In this document: piece by piece, positions 37,816 to 50,913 of the stretch | How the letters are laid out: each line of letters starts with the position of its first letter | How positions within the stretch are numbered: position 1 is the first letter of the stretch | NCBI RefSeq assembly: GCF_029227915.1 | Contig: NC_079878.1 | Location: 16,928,001 to 16,992,000, forward strand | Source: Hydractinia symbiolongicarpus | Lineage: Eukaryota; Cnidaria; Hydrozoa; Anthoathecata; Hydractiniidae | Direction of reading: 5' to 3' | Length of the DNA: 64,000 bases | Made by a program: the position numbers and the translations under genes | Notes under the pieces: model-generated | Databases searched by the model: none | Seen by the model: only the letters and a program-made list of their open reading frames with translations | Told to the model about the DNA's origin: nothing

Positions 37816-40725
37816 GAAGACTGTGTACGTAGTTGACGGTGTTCTACTGCCATTTCGGATTGAAAAACGACTTGAGTTGTCGTAGTCCATTGAGAGTGGA
37901 AGGACTATACTGATCCTCACATGTCTACCCTCGTGGAAGGACGTAATATACGTGTAAGGCCCTTATTAGACCTGAAAAGGCCGTATTACAATATTTGGAA
38001 GACTGTGCACGTAGTTGACGGTGTTCTACTGCCATTGCATATTGGAAAATCACTTGAGGCGTCGTAGTCCATTGAGAGTGGAAGGACTAGACCGATCCCC
38101 ACCTGTTTAGGATCGTGGAAGCACGTGATTTACGTGTGAGACCCTTATTAGACTACAAAAGGCCGTATTACAACATTTAGAAGACTGTGCACGTAGTTGA
38201 CAATGTTCTATGGCCATTGCGGATTGGAAAACGACTTAAGGCGTCGTAGTCCATTAAGAGTGGAAGGACTAGACCGATCCCCATCCGCCTAGGCTTGTGG
38301 AAGCACGCGTTTGACGTGTAAGGCCCATGTTAGGCTGCTAAAGGCTGTATTACACCATTTAGAAGACTGTGAGCGTAGTTGGCCGAGTTTTATGGCCATC
38401 GCGGATTGGAAAACGACTTAAGGCGTCGTAGTCCATTGAAAGTGGAAGGACTACACTGATCCTCACATGTCTACCCACGTGGAAGGACGTGATTAACGGT
38501 TAAACCCATTTTAGGCTGCAAAAAGCCGTACTACAACATTTAGAAGACTGTGAGCGTAGTTGACGATGTTCTATGGCCATTGCGGATTGGAAAACGACTT
38601 GAGCCGTCGTAGTCCATTGAGATTTGAAGAACTAGAACGATCCCCATCCGCCTAGGATCGTGGAAGCACGTGATTTACGTGTAAGGCCCTTATTAGACTA
38701 CAAAAGGCCGCATTACAACATTTAGAAGACTGTGCACGTAGTTGACGATGTTCTACGGCCATTGCGGATTGGAAAACGACTTGACGCGTTGTAGACCATT
38801 GAGAGTGAAGGACTAGACGGATCCTGTCATGTATACGCACGTGGAAGCACGTGATTAACGGGAAAAGCCCATTTTAGGCTGCAAAAGGCCGTATTACAAC
38901 ATTTAGAACACTGTGCACGTAGTTGACGGTGTTCTACTGCCATTTCGGATTGGAAAACGACTTGAGTTGTCGTAGTCCATTGAGAGTGAAAGGACTATAC
39001 TGATCCTCACATGTCTACCCTCGTGGAAGGACGTAATATACGTGTAAGGCCCTTATTAGACCTCAAAAGGCCGTATTACAATATTTGGAAGACTGTGCAC
39101 GTAGTTGACGGTGTTCTACTGCCATTGCGGATTGGAAAATCACTTGAGGCGTCGTAGTCCATTGAGAGTGGAAGGACTAGACCGATCCCCACCTGTTTAG
39201 GATCGTGGAAGCACGTGATTTACGTGTGAGACCCTTATTAGACTACAAAAGGCCGTATTATAACATTTAGAAGACTGTGCACGTAGTTGACAATGTTCTA
39301 TGGCCATTGCGGATTGGAAAACGACTTGAGGCGTCGTAGTCCATTAAGAGTGGAAGGACTAGACCGATCCCCATCCGCCTAGGCTTGTGGAAGCACGCGT
39401 TTGACGTGTAAGGCCCATGTTAGGCTGCTAAAGGCCGTATTACACCATTTAGAAGACTGTGAGCGTAGTAGGCCAAGTTTTATGGCCATCGCGGATTGGA
39501 AAACGACTTAAGGCGTCGTAGTCCATTGAAAGTGGAAGGACTACACTGATCCTCACATGTCTACCTACGTGGAAGGACGTGATTAACGGTTAAACCCATT
39601 TTAGGCTGCAAAAAGCCGTACTACAACATTTAGAAGACTGTAAGCGTAGTTGACGATGTTCTATGGCCATTGCGGATTGGAAAACGACTTGACGCGTCGT
39701 AGACCATTGAGAGTGAAGGACTAGACGGATCCTGTCATGTATACGCACGTGGAAGCACGTGATTTAGGTGTAAGGCCCTTATTAGACTGCCAAAAGCCGT
39801 ATTACAACATTTAGAAGACTGTGCACGCAGTTGACGGTGTTCTACTGCCATTGCGGATTGGAAAACGATTTGAGGCGTCGTAGTCCATTGAGAGTGGAAG
39901 GACTACACTGATCCTCACATGTTTACCCTCGTGGAAGGACATGATTAACGGGAAAAGCCCATTTTAGGCTGCAAAAGGCCGTATTACAACATTTAGAACA
40001 CTGTGCACGTAGTTGACGATGTTCTATGGCCATTGCAGGTTGGAAAACGACTTGAGGCGTCGTAGGCCATTGAGAGTGGAAGGACTACACTGATCCTCAC
40101 ATGTCTACCCTCGTGGAAGGACGTAATATACGTGTAAGGCCCTTATTAGACCTCAAAAGGCCGTATTACAATATTTGGAAGACTGTGCACGTAGTTGACG
40201 GTGTTCTACTCCCATTTCGGATTGGAAAAAACGACTTGAGCCGTCGTAGTCCATTGAGATTTGAAGAACTAGAACGATCCCCATCCGCCTAGGATTGTGG
40301 AAGCACGTCATTAACGTGTAAGGCCCTTATTAGACTACAAAAGGCCGTATTACAACATTTAGAAGACTGTGCACGTAGTTGACGATGTTCTATGGCCATT
40401 GCAGATTCGAAAACGACTTGAGCCGTCGTAGTCCATTGAGATTTGAAGAACTAGAACGATCCCCATTTGCCTAGGCTTGTGGAAGCACGCGTTTGACGTG
40501 TAAGGCCCATGTTAGGCTGCTAAAGGCCGTATTATAACATTTAGAAGACTGTGAGCGTAGTTGGCTGAGTTCTATGGCCATTGCTGATTGGTAAACAACT
40601 TGACCCATCGTAGACCATTGAGAGTGTAAGGACTAGACGGATCCTGTCATGTATACGCACGTGGAAGCACGTGATTTACGTGTAAGACCCGTATTAGACT
40701 GCAAAAAGCCGTACTACAACATGTA

Positions 40726-40775
40726 GAAGACTGTGCGCCCTTATTAGACTGCCAAGAGCCGTATTACAACATTTA
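40726..40775 (+). repeat. 50-bp stub monomer at a duplication junction
   Basis: Monomer starts at 40726 and 40776 are only 50 bp apart. The sequence runs gaagactgtgc directly into gcccttattagactgcc, skipping about 132 bp. The right side of the junction (from 40737) is the exact left end of the 6577-bp duplicated segment. At the other copy (47314) the same sequence continues in normal register from gtgtaagg. Confidence 0.8.
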
Positions 40776-40991
40776 GAAGACTGTGCACGTAGTTGACGGT
40801 GTTCTCCTGCCATTGCGGATTGGAAAACGACTTGAGGCGTCGTAGTCCATTGAGAGTGGAAGGACTACGCTGATCCTCACATGTCTACCCTCGTGGAAGG
40901 ACATGATTAACGGGAAAAGCCCATTTTAGGCTGCAAAAGGCCGTATTACAACATTTAGAACACTGTGCACGTAGTAGACGATGTTCTATGG

Positions 40992-41001
40992 TGGTCTATG
41001 G
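40992..41001 (+). repeat. 10-bp insertion tggtctatgg (192-bp monomer)
   Basis: The monomer starting at 40958 is 192 bp because ttctatgg is followed by a second tggtctatgg, matching the ggtggtctatgg of type VI. It looks like a misaligned exchange between a gttctatgg monomer and a type VI monomer. Copies are at about 42274, 47569, 49033 and 51229; those at 42274, 49033 and 51229 read tatga in both halves. Confidence 0.75.
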
Positions 41002-44000
41002 CCATTGCGGATTGGAAAACCACTTGAGGCGTCGTAGTCCATTGAGAGTGGAAGGACTAGACCGATCCCCACGTGTCTAGGATCGTGGAAGCACGTGATT
41101 TACGTGTGAGACCCTTATTAGACTACAAAAGGCCGTATTACAACATTTAGAAGACTGTGCACGTAGTTGACAATGTTCTATGGCCATTGCTGATTGGTAA
41201 ACAACTTGTCCCATCGTAGACCATTGAGAGTGTAAGGACTAGACGGATCCTGTCATGTATACGCATGTGGAAGCACGTGATTTACGTGTAAGGCCCGTAT
41301 TAGACTGCCAAAGACCGTATTACAACTTTTAGGAGACTGTGCACGTAGTTGACGGTGTTCTATGGCCATTGCGGATTGGAAAACTACTTGAGGAGTCGTA
41401 GTCCGTTTAGAGTGAAGGACTAGACGGATCCTGTCATGTATACGCACGTGGAAGCATGTCATTTACGTGTAAGGCCCTTACTAGACTGTAAAAGACCGTA
41501 TTACAACATTTAGGAGACTGTGCACGTAGTTGACGGTGTGTTAAGTCCATTGCGGATTGGAAAAGGACTTGAAGCGTCGTAGTCCATTGAGAGTGGAAGG
41601 ACTAGAGCGACCCTCACCCGCCTAGGCTTGTGGAAGCACGCGTTTGACGTGTAAGGCCCTTGTTAGGCTGCTAAAGGCCGTATTACAACATTTAGAAGAC
41701 TGTGAGCGTAGTTGGCCGAGTTCTATGGCCATTGCTGATTGGAAAACAACTTGACCCGTCGTAGACCATTGAGAGTGGAAGGACTAGACGGATCCTGTCA
41801 TGTATACGCACGTGGAAGCACGTGATTTACGTGTAAGGCCCTTATTAGACTGCCAAAGACCGTATTACAACTTTTAGAAGACTGTGCACGTAGTTGACGG
41901 TGTTCTACTGCCATTGCGGATTGGAAAATGACTTGAGGCGTCGTAGTCCATTGAGAGTGGAAGGACTACACTGATCTTCACATGTCTAGCTTCGTGGAAG
42001 GACGTTATTAACGGGAAAAGCCCATTTTAGGCTGCAGAAGGCCGAATCGCAATCTTTAGAAGACTGTGCACGTAGTTGACGGTGTTCTATGGCCATTGCG
42101 GATTGGAAAACTACTTGAGGAGTCGTAGTCCGTTTAGAGTGAAGGACTAGACGGATCCTGTCATGTATACGCACGTGGAAGGACATGATTAACGGGAAAA
42201 GCCCATTTTAGGCTGCAAAAGTCCGTATTACAACATTTAGAACACTGTGCACGTAGTTGACGATGTTCTATGATGGTCTATGACCATTGCGGATTGGAAA
42301 ACCACTTGAGGCGTCGTAGTCCATTTAGAGTGGAAGGACTAGACCGATCCCCACCTGTCTAGGATCGTGGAAGAACGCGATTTACGTGTGAGACACTTAT
42401 TAAACTACAAAAGGCCGTATTACAACATTTAGAAGACTGTGCACGTAGTTGACAATGTTCTATGGCCATTGCTGATTGGTAAACAACTTGTCCCATCGTA
42501 GACCATTGAGTGTGTAAGGACTAGACGGATCCTGTCATCTATACGCACGTGGAATCACGTGATTTACGTGTAAGGCCCGTATTAGACTGCCAAAGACCGT
42601 ATTAAAACTTTTATGACACTGTGCACGTAGTTGACGGTGTTCTATGGCCATTGCGGATTGGAAAACTACTTGAGGAGTCGTAGTCCGTTTAGAGTGAAGG
42701 ACTAGACGGATCCTGTCATGTATACGCACGTGGAAGCACGTGATTTACGTGTAAGGCCCTTATTAGACCTCAAAAGGCCGTATTACAACATTTAGAAGGT
42801 TCTGCACGTAGTTGACGGTGCTCTATTGCCTTTGCGGTATGAAGAACGAATTGAGGTGTCGTGGTCCGTTGAGAGTAAAAGGACTAGGCCGATCCTCACA
42901 TGTCTACGGTCGTGGTAGCACGTGATTTACGAGAAAAGCCCTTATTAAGCTGCAAAAGGCCGTGTTGCAATCTTTAAAAGACTGTGCAAGTAGTTGACCG
43001 TGTTCTATGGCCATTGCAGTTTGGAAAATGACTTAAGGCGTCGTAGTCCATTGAGAGTGGAAGGACTAGACGGATCCTGTCATGTATACGCACGTGGAAG
43101 CATGTCATTTACGTGTAAGGCCCTTACTAGACTGCAAAAGACCGTATTACAACATTTAGGAGACTGTGCACGTAGTTGACGGTGTGTTATGTCCATTGCG
43201 GATTAGAAAAGGACTTGAAGCGTCGTAGTCCATTGAGAGTGAAAGGACTAGAGCGACCCTCACCCGCCTAGGCTTGTGGAAGCACGCGTTTGACGTGTAA
43301 GGCCCTTGTTAGGCTGCTAAAGGCCGTATTACAACATTTAGAAGACTGTGAGCGTAGTTGGCCGAGTTCTATGGCCATTGCTGATTGGAAAACAACTTGA
43401 CCCGTCGTAGACCATTGAAAGTTGAAAGACTAGACGGATCCTGTCATGTATACGCACGTGGAAGCACTTGATTTACGTGTAAGGCCCTTATTAGACTGCC
43501 AAAGACCGTATTACAACTTTTAGAAGACTGTGCACGTAGTTGACGGTGTTCTACTGCCATTGCGGATTGGAAAACGACTTGAGGCGTCGTAGTCTAATAA
43601 GAGTGGAAGGACTAGACAGATCCTGTCATGTATACGCGCGTGGAAGCACGTGATTTACGTGTAAGGCACTTATTAGACTGCCAAAGACCGTATTACAACT
43701 TTTAGAAGACTGTGCACGTAGTTGACGGTGTTTTACTGTCATTTCGGATTGGAAAACGACTTGAGGCGTCGTAGTCCATTGAGAGTGGAAGGACTACACT
43801 GATCCTCACATGTCTACCCACGTGGAAGGACGTGATTTACGGGAAACGCCCATATTGGGCTGCAAAACGCCGTATTACAACATTTAGAAGAAGTCTTTGC
43901 ACGTAGTTTACGGTGGTCTATGGCCATTGCGGATTGGAAAACCACTTGAGGCGTCGTAGTTCATTGAGAGTGGAAGGACTAGACCGATCCTCACCTGTCT

Positions 44001-44974
44001 AGGATCGTGGAAGCACGTGATTTACGTGTAAGGCCCTTATTAGGCTACAAAAGGCCGTATTACAACATTTAGAAGACTGTACACGTAGTTCACAATGTTC
44101 TATGGCCATTGCGGATTGGAAAACGACTTGAGGCGTCGTAGTCCATTAAGAGTGGAAGGACTAGGCCGATCCCCATCCGCCTAGGCTTGTGGAAGCACGC
44201 GTTTGACGTGTAAGGCCCATGTTAGGCTGCTAAAGGCCGTATTGCACCATTTAGAAGACTGTGAGCGTAGTTGGCCGAGTTTTATGGCCATTGCGGATTG
44301 GAAAACGACTTGAGGCGTCGTAGTCTATTGAGAGTGGAAGGACTACACTGATCCTCACATGTCTACCCTCGTGGAAGGACGTAATATACGTGTAAGGCCC
44401 TTATTAGACCTCAAAAGGCCGTATTACAATATTTGGAAGACTGTGCACGTAGTTGACAATGTTCTATGGCCATTGCGGATTGGAAAACGACTTGAGGCGT
44501 CGTAGTCCATTAAGAGTGGAAGGACTAGACGGATCCTGTCATGTATACGCACGTGGAAGCACGTGATTTACGTGTAAGGCCCGTATTAGACTGCCAAAGA
44601 CCGTATTACAACTTTTAGGAGACTGTGCACGTAGTTGACGGTGTTCTACTGCCATTGCGGATTGGAAAACGACTTGAGGCGTCGTAGTCCATTGAGAGTG
44701 GAAGGACTACACTGATCCTCACATGTCTACCCTCGTGGAAGGACGTAATATACGTGTAAGGCCCTTATTAGACCTCAAAAGGCCGTATTACAATATTTGG
44801 AAGACTGTGCACGTAGTTGAGGGTGTTCTACTGCCATTTCGGATTGGAAAACGACTTGAGTTATCGTAGTCCATTGAGAGTGGAAGGACTATACTGATCC
44901 TCACATGTCTACCCTCGTGGAAGGACGTAATACACGTGTAAGGCCCTTATTAGACCTCAAAAGGCCGTATTACA

Positions 44975-44994
44975 AAGACTGTGGAAGACTGTGC
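44975..44994 (+). repeat. Local 10-bp tandem duplication in a monomer
   Basis: The first ten bases around the monomer start are doubled (aagactgtgg then aagactgtgc), replacing the usual tattt before ggaagactgtg. The same change is at 53930-53949, at the expected 8955-bp displacement, so it predates that duplication. Confidence 0.8.
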
Positions 44995-47900
44995 ACGTAG
45001 TTGACGGTGTTCTACTGCCATTGCGGATTGGAAAATCACTTGGGCGTCGTAGTCCAATTGAGAGTGGAAGAACTAGACCGATCCCCACCTGTCTAGGATC
45101 GTGGAAGCACGCGATTTACGTGTGAGACCCTTATTAGACTACAAAAGGCCGTATTACAACATTTAGAAGACTGTGAGCGTAGTTGGCCTAGTTCTATGGC
45201 CATTGCTGATTGGAAAACAACTTGACCCGTCGTAGACCATTGAGAGTGGAAGGACTAGACTGATCCTCACATGTCTACCCACGTGGAAGGACGTGATTAA
45301 CAGGAAAAGCCCATTTTAGGCTGCAAAATGACGTACTTCAACATTTAGAAGACTGTGCACGCAGTTGACGATGTTCTATGGCCATTGCGGATTGGAAAAC
45401 GACTTGAGCCGTCGTCGTCCATTGAGATTTGAAGAACTAGAACGATCCCCATCCGCCTAGGCTTGTGGAAGCACGCGTTTGACGTGTAAGGCCCATGTTA
45501 GGCTGCTAAAGGCCGTATTACAACATTTAGAAGACTGTGAGCGTAGTTGGCTTAGTTCTATGGCCATTGCTGATTGGAAAACAACTTGACCCGTCGTAGA
45601 CCATTGAGAGTGCAAGGACTAGACAGATCCTGTCAAGTATACGCATGTGGAAGCACGTGATTTACGTGTAAGGCACTTATTAGACTGCCAAAGACCGCAT
45701 TACAACTTTTAGAAGACTGTGCACGTAGTTGACGGTGTTTTACTGCCATTGCGGATTGGAAAACGACTTGAGGCGTCGTAGTCCATTGAGAGTGGAAGGA
45801 CTACACTGATCCTCACATGTCTACCCACGTGGAAGGACGTGATTTACGGGAAAAGCCCATATTGAGCTGCAAAACGCCGTATTACAACATTTAGAAGAAG
45901 TCTTTGCACGTAGTTTACGGTGGTCTATGGCCATTGCGGATTGGAAAACCACTTGAGGCGTCGTAGTTCATTGAGAGTGGAAGGACTAGACCGATCCTCA
46001 CCTGTCTAGGTTCGTGGAAGCACGTGATTTACGTGTAAGGCCCTTATTAGGCTACAAAAGGCCGTATTACAACATTTAGAAGACTGTGCACGTAGTTGAC
46101 AATGTTCTATGGCCATTGCGGATTGGAAAACGACTTGAGCCGTCGTAGTCCATTGAGATTTGAAGAACTAGAACGATCCCCATCCGCCTAGGCTTGTGGA
46201 AGCACGCGTTTGACGTGTAAGGCCCATGTTAGGCTGCTAAAGGCCGTATTACAACATTTAGAAGACTGTGAGCGTAGTTGGCCTAGTTCTATGGCCATTG
46301 CTGATTGGAAAACAACTTAACCCGTCGTAGACCATTGAGAGTGGAAGGACTAGACAGATCCTGTCATGTATACGCACGTGGAAGCACGTGATTTACGTGT
46401 AAGGCACTTATTAGACTGCCAAAGACCGTATTACAACTTTTAGAAGACTGTGCACGTAGTTGACGGTTGTCTACTGCCATTGCGGATTGGAAAACGACTT
46501 GAGGCGTCGTAGTCCATTGAGAGTGAAAGGACTACACTGATCCTCACATATCTACCCTCGTGGAAGGACGCAATATACGTGTAAGGCCATTATTAGACCT
46601 CAAAAGGCCGTATTACAATATTTGGAAGACTGTGCACGTAGTTGACGTTGTTCTACTGCCATTTCGGATTGGAAAACGACTTGAGGCGTAGTCCATTGGG
46701 AGTGGAAGGACTGCACCGATCCTCACATGTCTACCCACGTGGAAGGACGTGATTTACGGGAAAAGCCCATATTAGGCTGCAAAACGCCGTATTACAACAT
46801 TTAGAAGAAGTCTTTGCACGTAGTTTACGGTGGTCTATGGCCATTGCGGATTGGAAAACCACTTGAGGCGTCGTAGTTCATTGAGAGTGGAAGGACTAGA
46901 CCGATACTCACCTGTCTAGGATCGTGGAAGCACGTGATTTACGTGTAAGGCCCTTATTAGGCTACAAAAGGCCGTATTACAACATTTAGAAGACTGTACA
47001 CGTAGTTGACAATGTTCTATGGCCATTGCGGATTGGAAAACGACTTGAGGCGTCGTAGTCTATTAAGAGTGGAAGGACTAGACCGATCCCCACCTGTCTA
47101 GGATCGTGGAAGCACGTGATTTACGTGTGAGACCCTTATTAGACTACAAAAGGCCGTATTACAACATTTAGAAGACTGTGCACGTAGTTGACAATGTTCT
47201 ATGGCCATTGCTGATTGGTAAACAACTTGTCCCATCGTAGACCATTGAGAGTGTAAGGACTAGACGGATCCTGTCATGTATACGCACGTGGAAGCACGTG
47301 ATTTACGTGTAAGGCCCTTATTAGACTGCCAAGAGCCGTATTACAACATTTAGAAGACTGTGCACGTAGTTGACGGTGTTCTCCTGCCATTGCGGATTGG
47401 AAAACGACTTGAGGCGTCGTAGTCCATTGAGAGTGGAAGGACTACGCTGATCCTCACATGTCTACCCTCGTGGAAGGACATGATTAACGGGAAAAGCCCA
47501 TTTTAGGCTGCAAAAGGCCGTATTACAACATTTAGAACACTGTGCACGTAGTAGACGATGTTCTATGGTGGTCTATGGCCATTGCGGATTGGAAAACCAC
47601 TTGAGGCGTCGTAGTCCATTGAGAGTGGAAGGACTAGACCGATCCCCACCTGTCTAGGATCGTGGAAGCACGTGATTTACGTGTGAGACCCTTATTAGAC
47701 TACAAAAGGCCGTATTACAACATTTAGAAGACTGTGCACGTAGTTGACAATGTTCTATGGCCATTGCTGATTGGTAAACAACTTGTCCCATCGTAGACCA
47801 TTGAGAGTGTAAGGACTAGACGGATCCTGTCATGTATACGCATGTGGAAGCACGTGATTTACGTGTAAGGCCCGTATTAGACTGCCAAAGACCGTATTAC

Positions 47901-48717
47901 AACTTTTAGGAGACTGTGCACGTAGTTGACGGTGTTCTATGGCCATTGCGGATTGGAAAACTACTTGAGGAGTCGTAGTCCGTTTAGAGTGAAGGACTAG
48001 ACGGATCCTGTCATGTATACGCACGTGGAAGCATGTCATTTACGTGTAAGGCCCTTACTAGACTGTAAAAGACCGTATTACAACATTTAGGAGACTGTGC
48101 ACGTAGTTGACGGTGTGTTATGTCCATTGCGGATTGGAAAAGGACTTGAAGCGTCGTAGTCCATTGAGAGTGGAAGGACTAGAGCGACCCTCACCCGCCT
48201 AGGCTTGTGGAAGCACGCGTTTGACGTGTAAGGCCCTTGTTAGGCTGCTAAAGGCCGTATTACAACATTTAGAAGACTGTGAGCGTAGTTGGCCGAGTTC
48301 TATGGCCATTGCTGATTGGAAAACAACTTGACCCGTCGTAGACCATTGAGAGTGGAAGGACTAGACGGATCCTGTCATGTATACGCACGTGGAAGCACGT
48401 GATTTACGTGTAAGGCCCTTATTAGACTGCCAAAGACCGTATTACAACTTTTAGAAGACTGTGCACGTAGTTGACGGTGTTCTACTGCCATTGCGGATTG
48501 GAAAATGACTTGAGGCGTCGTAGTCCATTGAGAGTGGAAGGACTACACTGATCTTCACATGTCTAGCTTCGTGGAAGGACGTTATTAACGGGAAAAGCCC
48601 ATTTTAGGCTGCAGAAGGCCGAATCGCAATCTTTAGAAGACTGTGCACGTAGTTGACGGTGTTCTATGGCCATTGCGGATTGGAAAACTACTTGAGGAGT
48701 CGTAGTCCGTTTAGAGT

Positions 48718-50913
48718 GAAGGACTAGACGGATCCTGTCATGTATACGCACGTGGAAGCACGTGATTTACGTGTAAGGCCCTTATTAGACTGCCAAGAGC
48801 CGTATTACAACATTTAGAAGACTGTGCACGTAGTTGACGGTGTTCTACTGCCATTGCGGATTGGAAAATGACTTGAGGCGTCGTAGTCCATTGAGAGTGG
48901 AAGGACTACACTGATCCTCACATGTCTACCCTCGTGGAAGGACATGATTAACGGGAAAAGCCCATTTTAGGCTGCAAAAGTCCGTATTACAACATTTAGA
49001 ACACTGTGCACGTAGTTGACGATGTTCTATGATGGTCTATGACCATTGCGGATTGGAAAACCACTTGAGGCGTCGTAGTCCATTTAGAGTGGAAGGACTA
49101 GACCGATCCCCACCTGTCTAGGATCGTGGAAGAACGCGATTTACGTGTGAGACACTTATTAAACTACAAAAGGCCGTATTACAACATTTAGAAGACTGTG
49201 CACGTAGTTGACAATGTTCTATGGCCATTGCTGATTGGTAAACAACTTGTCCCATCGTAGACCATTGAGTGTGTAAGGACTAGACGGATCCTGTCATCTA
49301 TACGCACGTGGAATCACGTGATTTACGTGTAAGGCCCGTATTAGACTGCCAAAGACCGTATTAAAACTTTTAGGACACTGTGCACGTAGTTGACGGTGTT
49401 CTATGGCCATTGCGGATTGGAAAACTACTTGAGGAGTCGTAGTCCGTTTAGAGTGAAGGACTAGACGGATCCTGTCATGTATACGCACGTGGAAGCACGT
49501 GATTTACGTGTAAGGCCCTTATTAGACCTCAAAAGGCCGTATTACAACATTTAGAAGGTTCTGCACGTAGTTGACGGTGCTCTATTGCCTTTGCGGTATG
49601 AAGAACGAATTGAGGTGTCGTGGTCCGTTGAGAGTAAAAGGACTAGGCCGATCCTCACATGTCTACGGTCGTGGTAGCACGTGATTTACGAGAAAAGCCC
49701 TTATTAAGCTGCAAAAGGCCGTGTTGCAATCTTTAAAAGACTGTGCAAGTAGTTGACCGTGTTCTATGGCCATTGCAGTTTGGAAAATGACTTAAGGCGT
49801 CGTAGTCCATTGAGAGTGGAAGGACTAGACGGATCCTGTCATGTATACGCACGTGGAAGCATGTCATTTACGTGTAAGGCCCTTACTAGACTGCAAAAGA
49901 CCGTATTACAACATTTAGGAGACTGTGCACGTAGTTGACGGTGTGTTATGTCCATTGCGGATTAGAAAAGGACTTGAAGCGTCGTAGTCCATTGAGAGTG
50001 AAAGGACTAGAGCGACCCTCACCCGCCTAGGCTTGTGGAAGCACGCGTTTGACGTGTAAGGCCCTTGTTAGGCTGCTAAAGGCCGTATTACAACATTTAG
50101 AAGACTGTGAGCGTAGTTGGCCGAGTTCTATGGCCATTGCTGATTGGAAAACAACTTGACCCGTCGTAGACCATTGAAAGTTGAAAGACTAGACGGATCC
50201 TGTCATGTATACGCACGTGGAAGCACGTGATTTACGTGTAAGGCCCTTATTAGACTGCCAAAGACCGTATTACAACTTTTAGAAGACTGTGCACGTAGTT
50301 GACGGTGTTCTACTGCCATTGCGGATTGGAAAACGACTTGAGGCGTCGTAGTCTAATAAGAGTGGAAGGACTAGACAGATCCTGTCAAGTATACGCGCGT
50401 GGAAGCACGTGATTTACGTGTAAGGCACTTATTAGACTGCCAAAGACCGTATTACAACTTTTAGAAGACTGTGCACGTAGTTGACGGTGTTTTACTGTCA
50501 TTTCGGATTGGAAAACGACTTGAGGCGTCGTAGTCCATTGAGAGTGGAAGGACTACATTGATCCTCACATGTCTACCCACGTGGAAGGACGTGATTTACG
50601 GGAAACGCACATATTGGGCTGCAAAACGCCGTATTACAACATTTAGAAGAAGTCTTTGCACGTAGTTTACGGTGGTCTATGGCCATTGCGGATTGGAAAA
50701 CCACTTGAGGCGTCGTAGTTCATTGAGAGTGGAAGGACTAGACCGATCCTCACCTGTCTAGGATCGTGGAAGCACGTGATTTACGTGTAAGGCCCTTATT
50801 AGGCTACAAAAGGCCGTATTACAACATTTAGAAGACTGTACACGTAGTTGACAATGTTCTATGGCCATTGCGGATTGGAAAACGACTTGAGGCGTCGTAG
50901 TCCATTAAGAGTG
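48718..50913 (+). repeat. 2196-bp segmental duplication, copy 1
   Basis: Twelve monomers plus 12 bp. It is repeated immediately at 50914-53109 with almost no differences seen. Both boundaries lie in gagtgaaggactag / gagtggaaggactag, so the exchange was in register. Block 40737-46120 carries the single version. Confidence 0.88.

Larger units (their letters stand above)
35016..40736 (+). repeat. Satellite block F, with a 1090-bp spaced duplication
   Basis: About 37825-38605 recurs at about 38915-39695 (displacement 1090, six monomers minus two bases), with the shared markers gtgattaacggttaaaccc and ggccgagttttatgg (39470 has ggccaagttttatgg). About 37020-37790 corresponds to 46540-47310, with three bases lost there in gaggcgtagtcc at 46683. 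No gene is seen. Confidence 0.75.
40737..47313 (+). repeat. 6577-bp segmental duplication, copy 1
   Basis: This corresponds to the segment beginning at 47314. Displacement is 6577 bp from 40737 to about 42180 (for example the cttcgtggaaggacgttatt marker at about 41990 / 48567). It becomes 6759 after one extra monomer in copy 2, and 8955 after the 2196-bp duplication in copy 2 (for example ctaggccgat at 44161 / 53116). Similarity extends to about 46120 / 55075. Confidence 0.88.

Noticed and set aside
41980-42005. CENP-B box resemblance (cttcgtggaaggacg, and tttcggattggaaaacg in many monomers)
   Set aside because: The essential pattern NTTCGNNNNANNCGGGN is not met: the first has ttcg and the central A but not CGGG, the second lacks the central A at the right place. 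The resemblance needs gaps and is probably chance.
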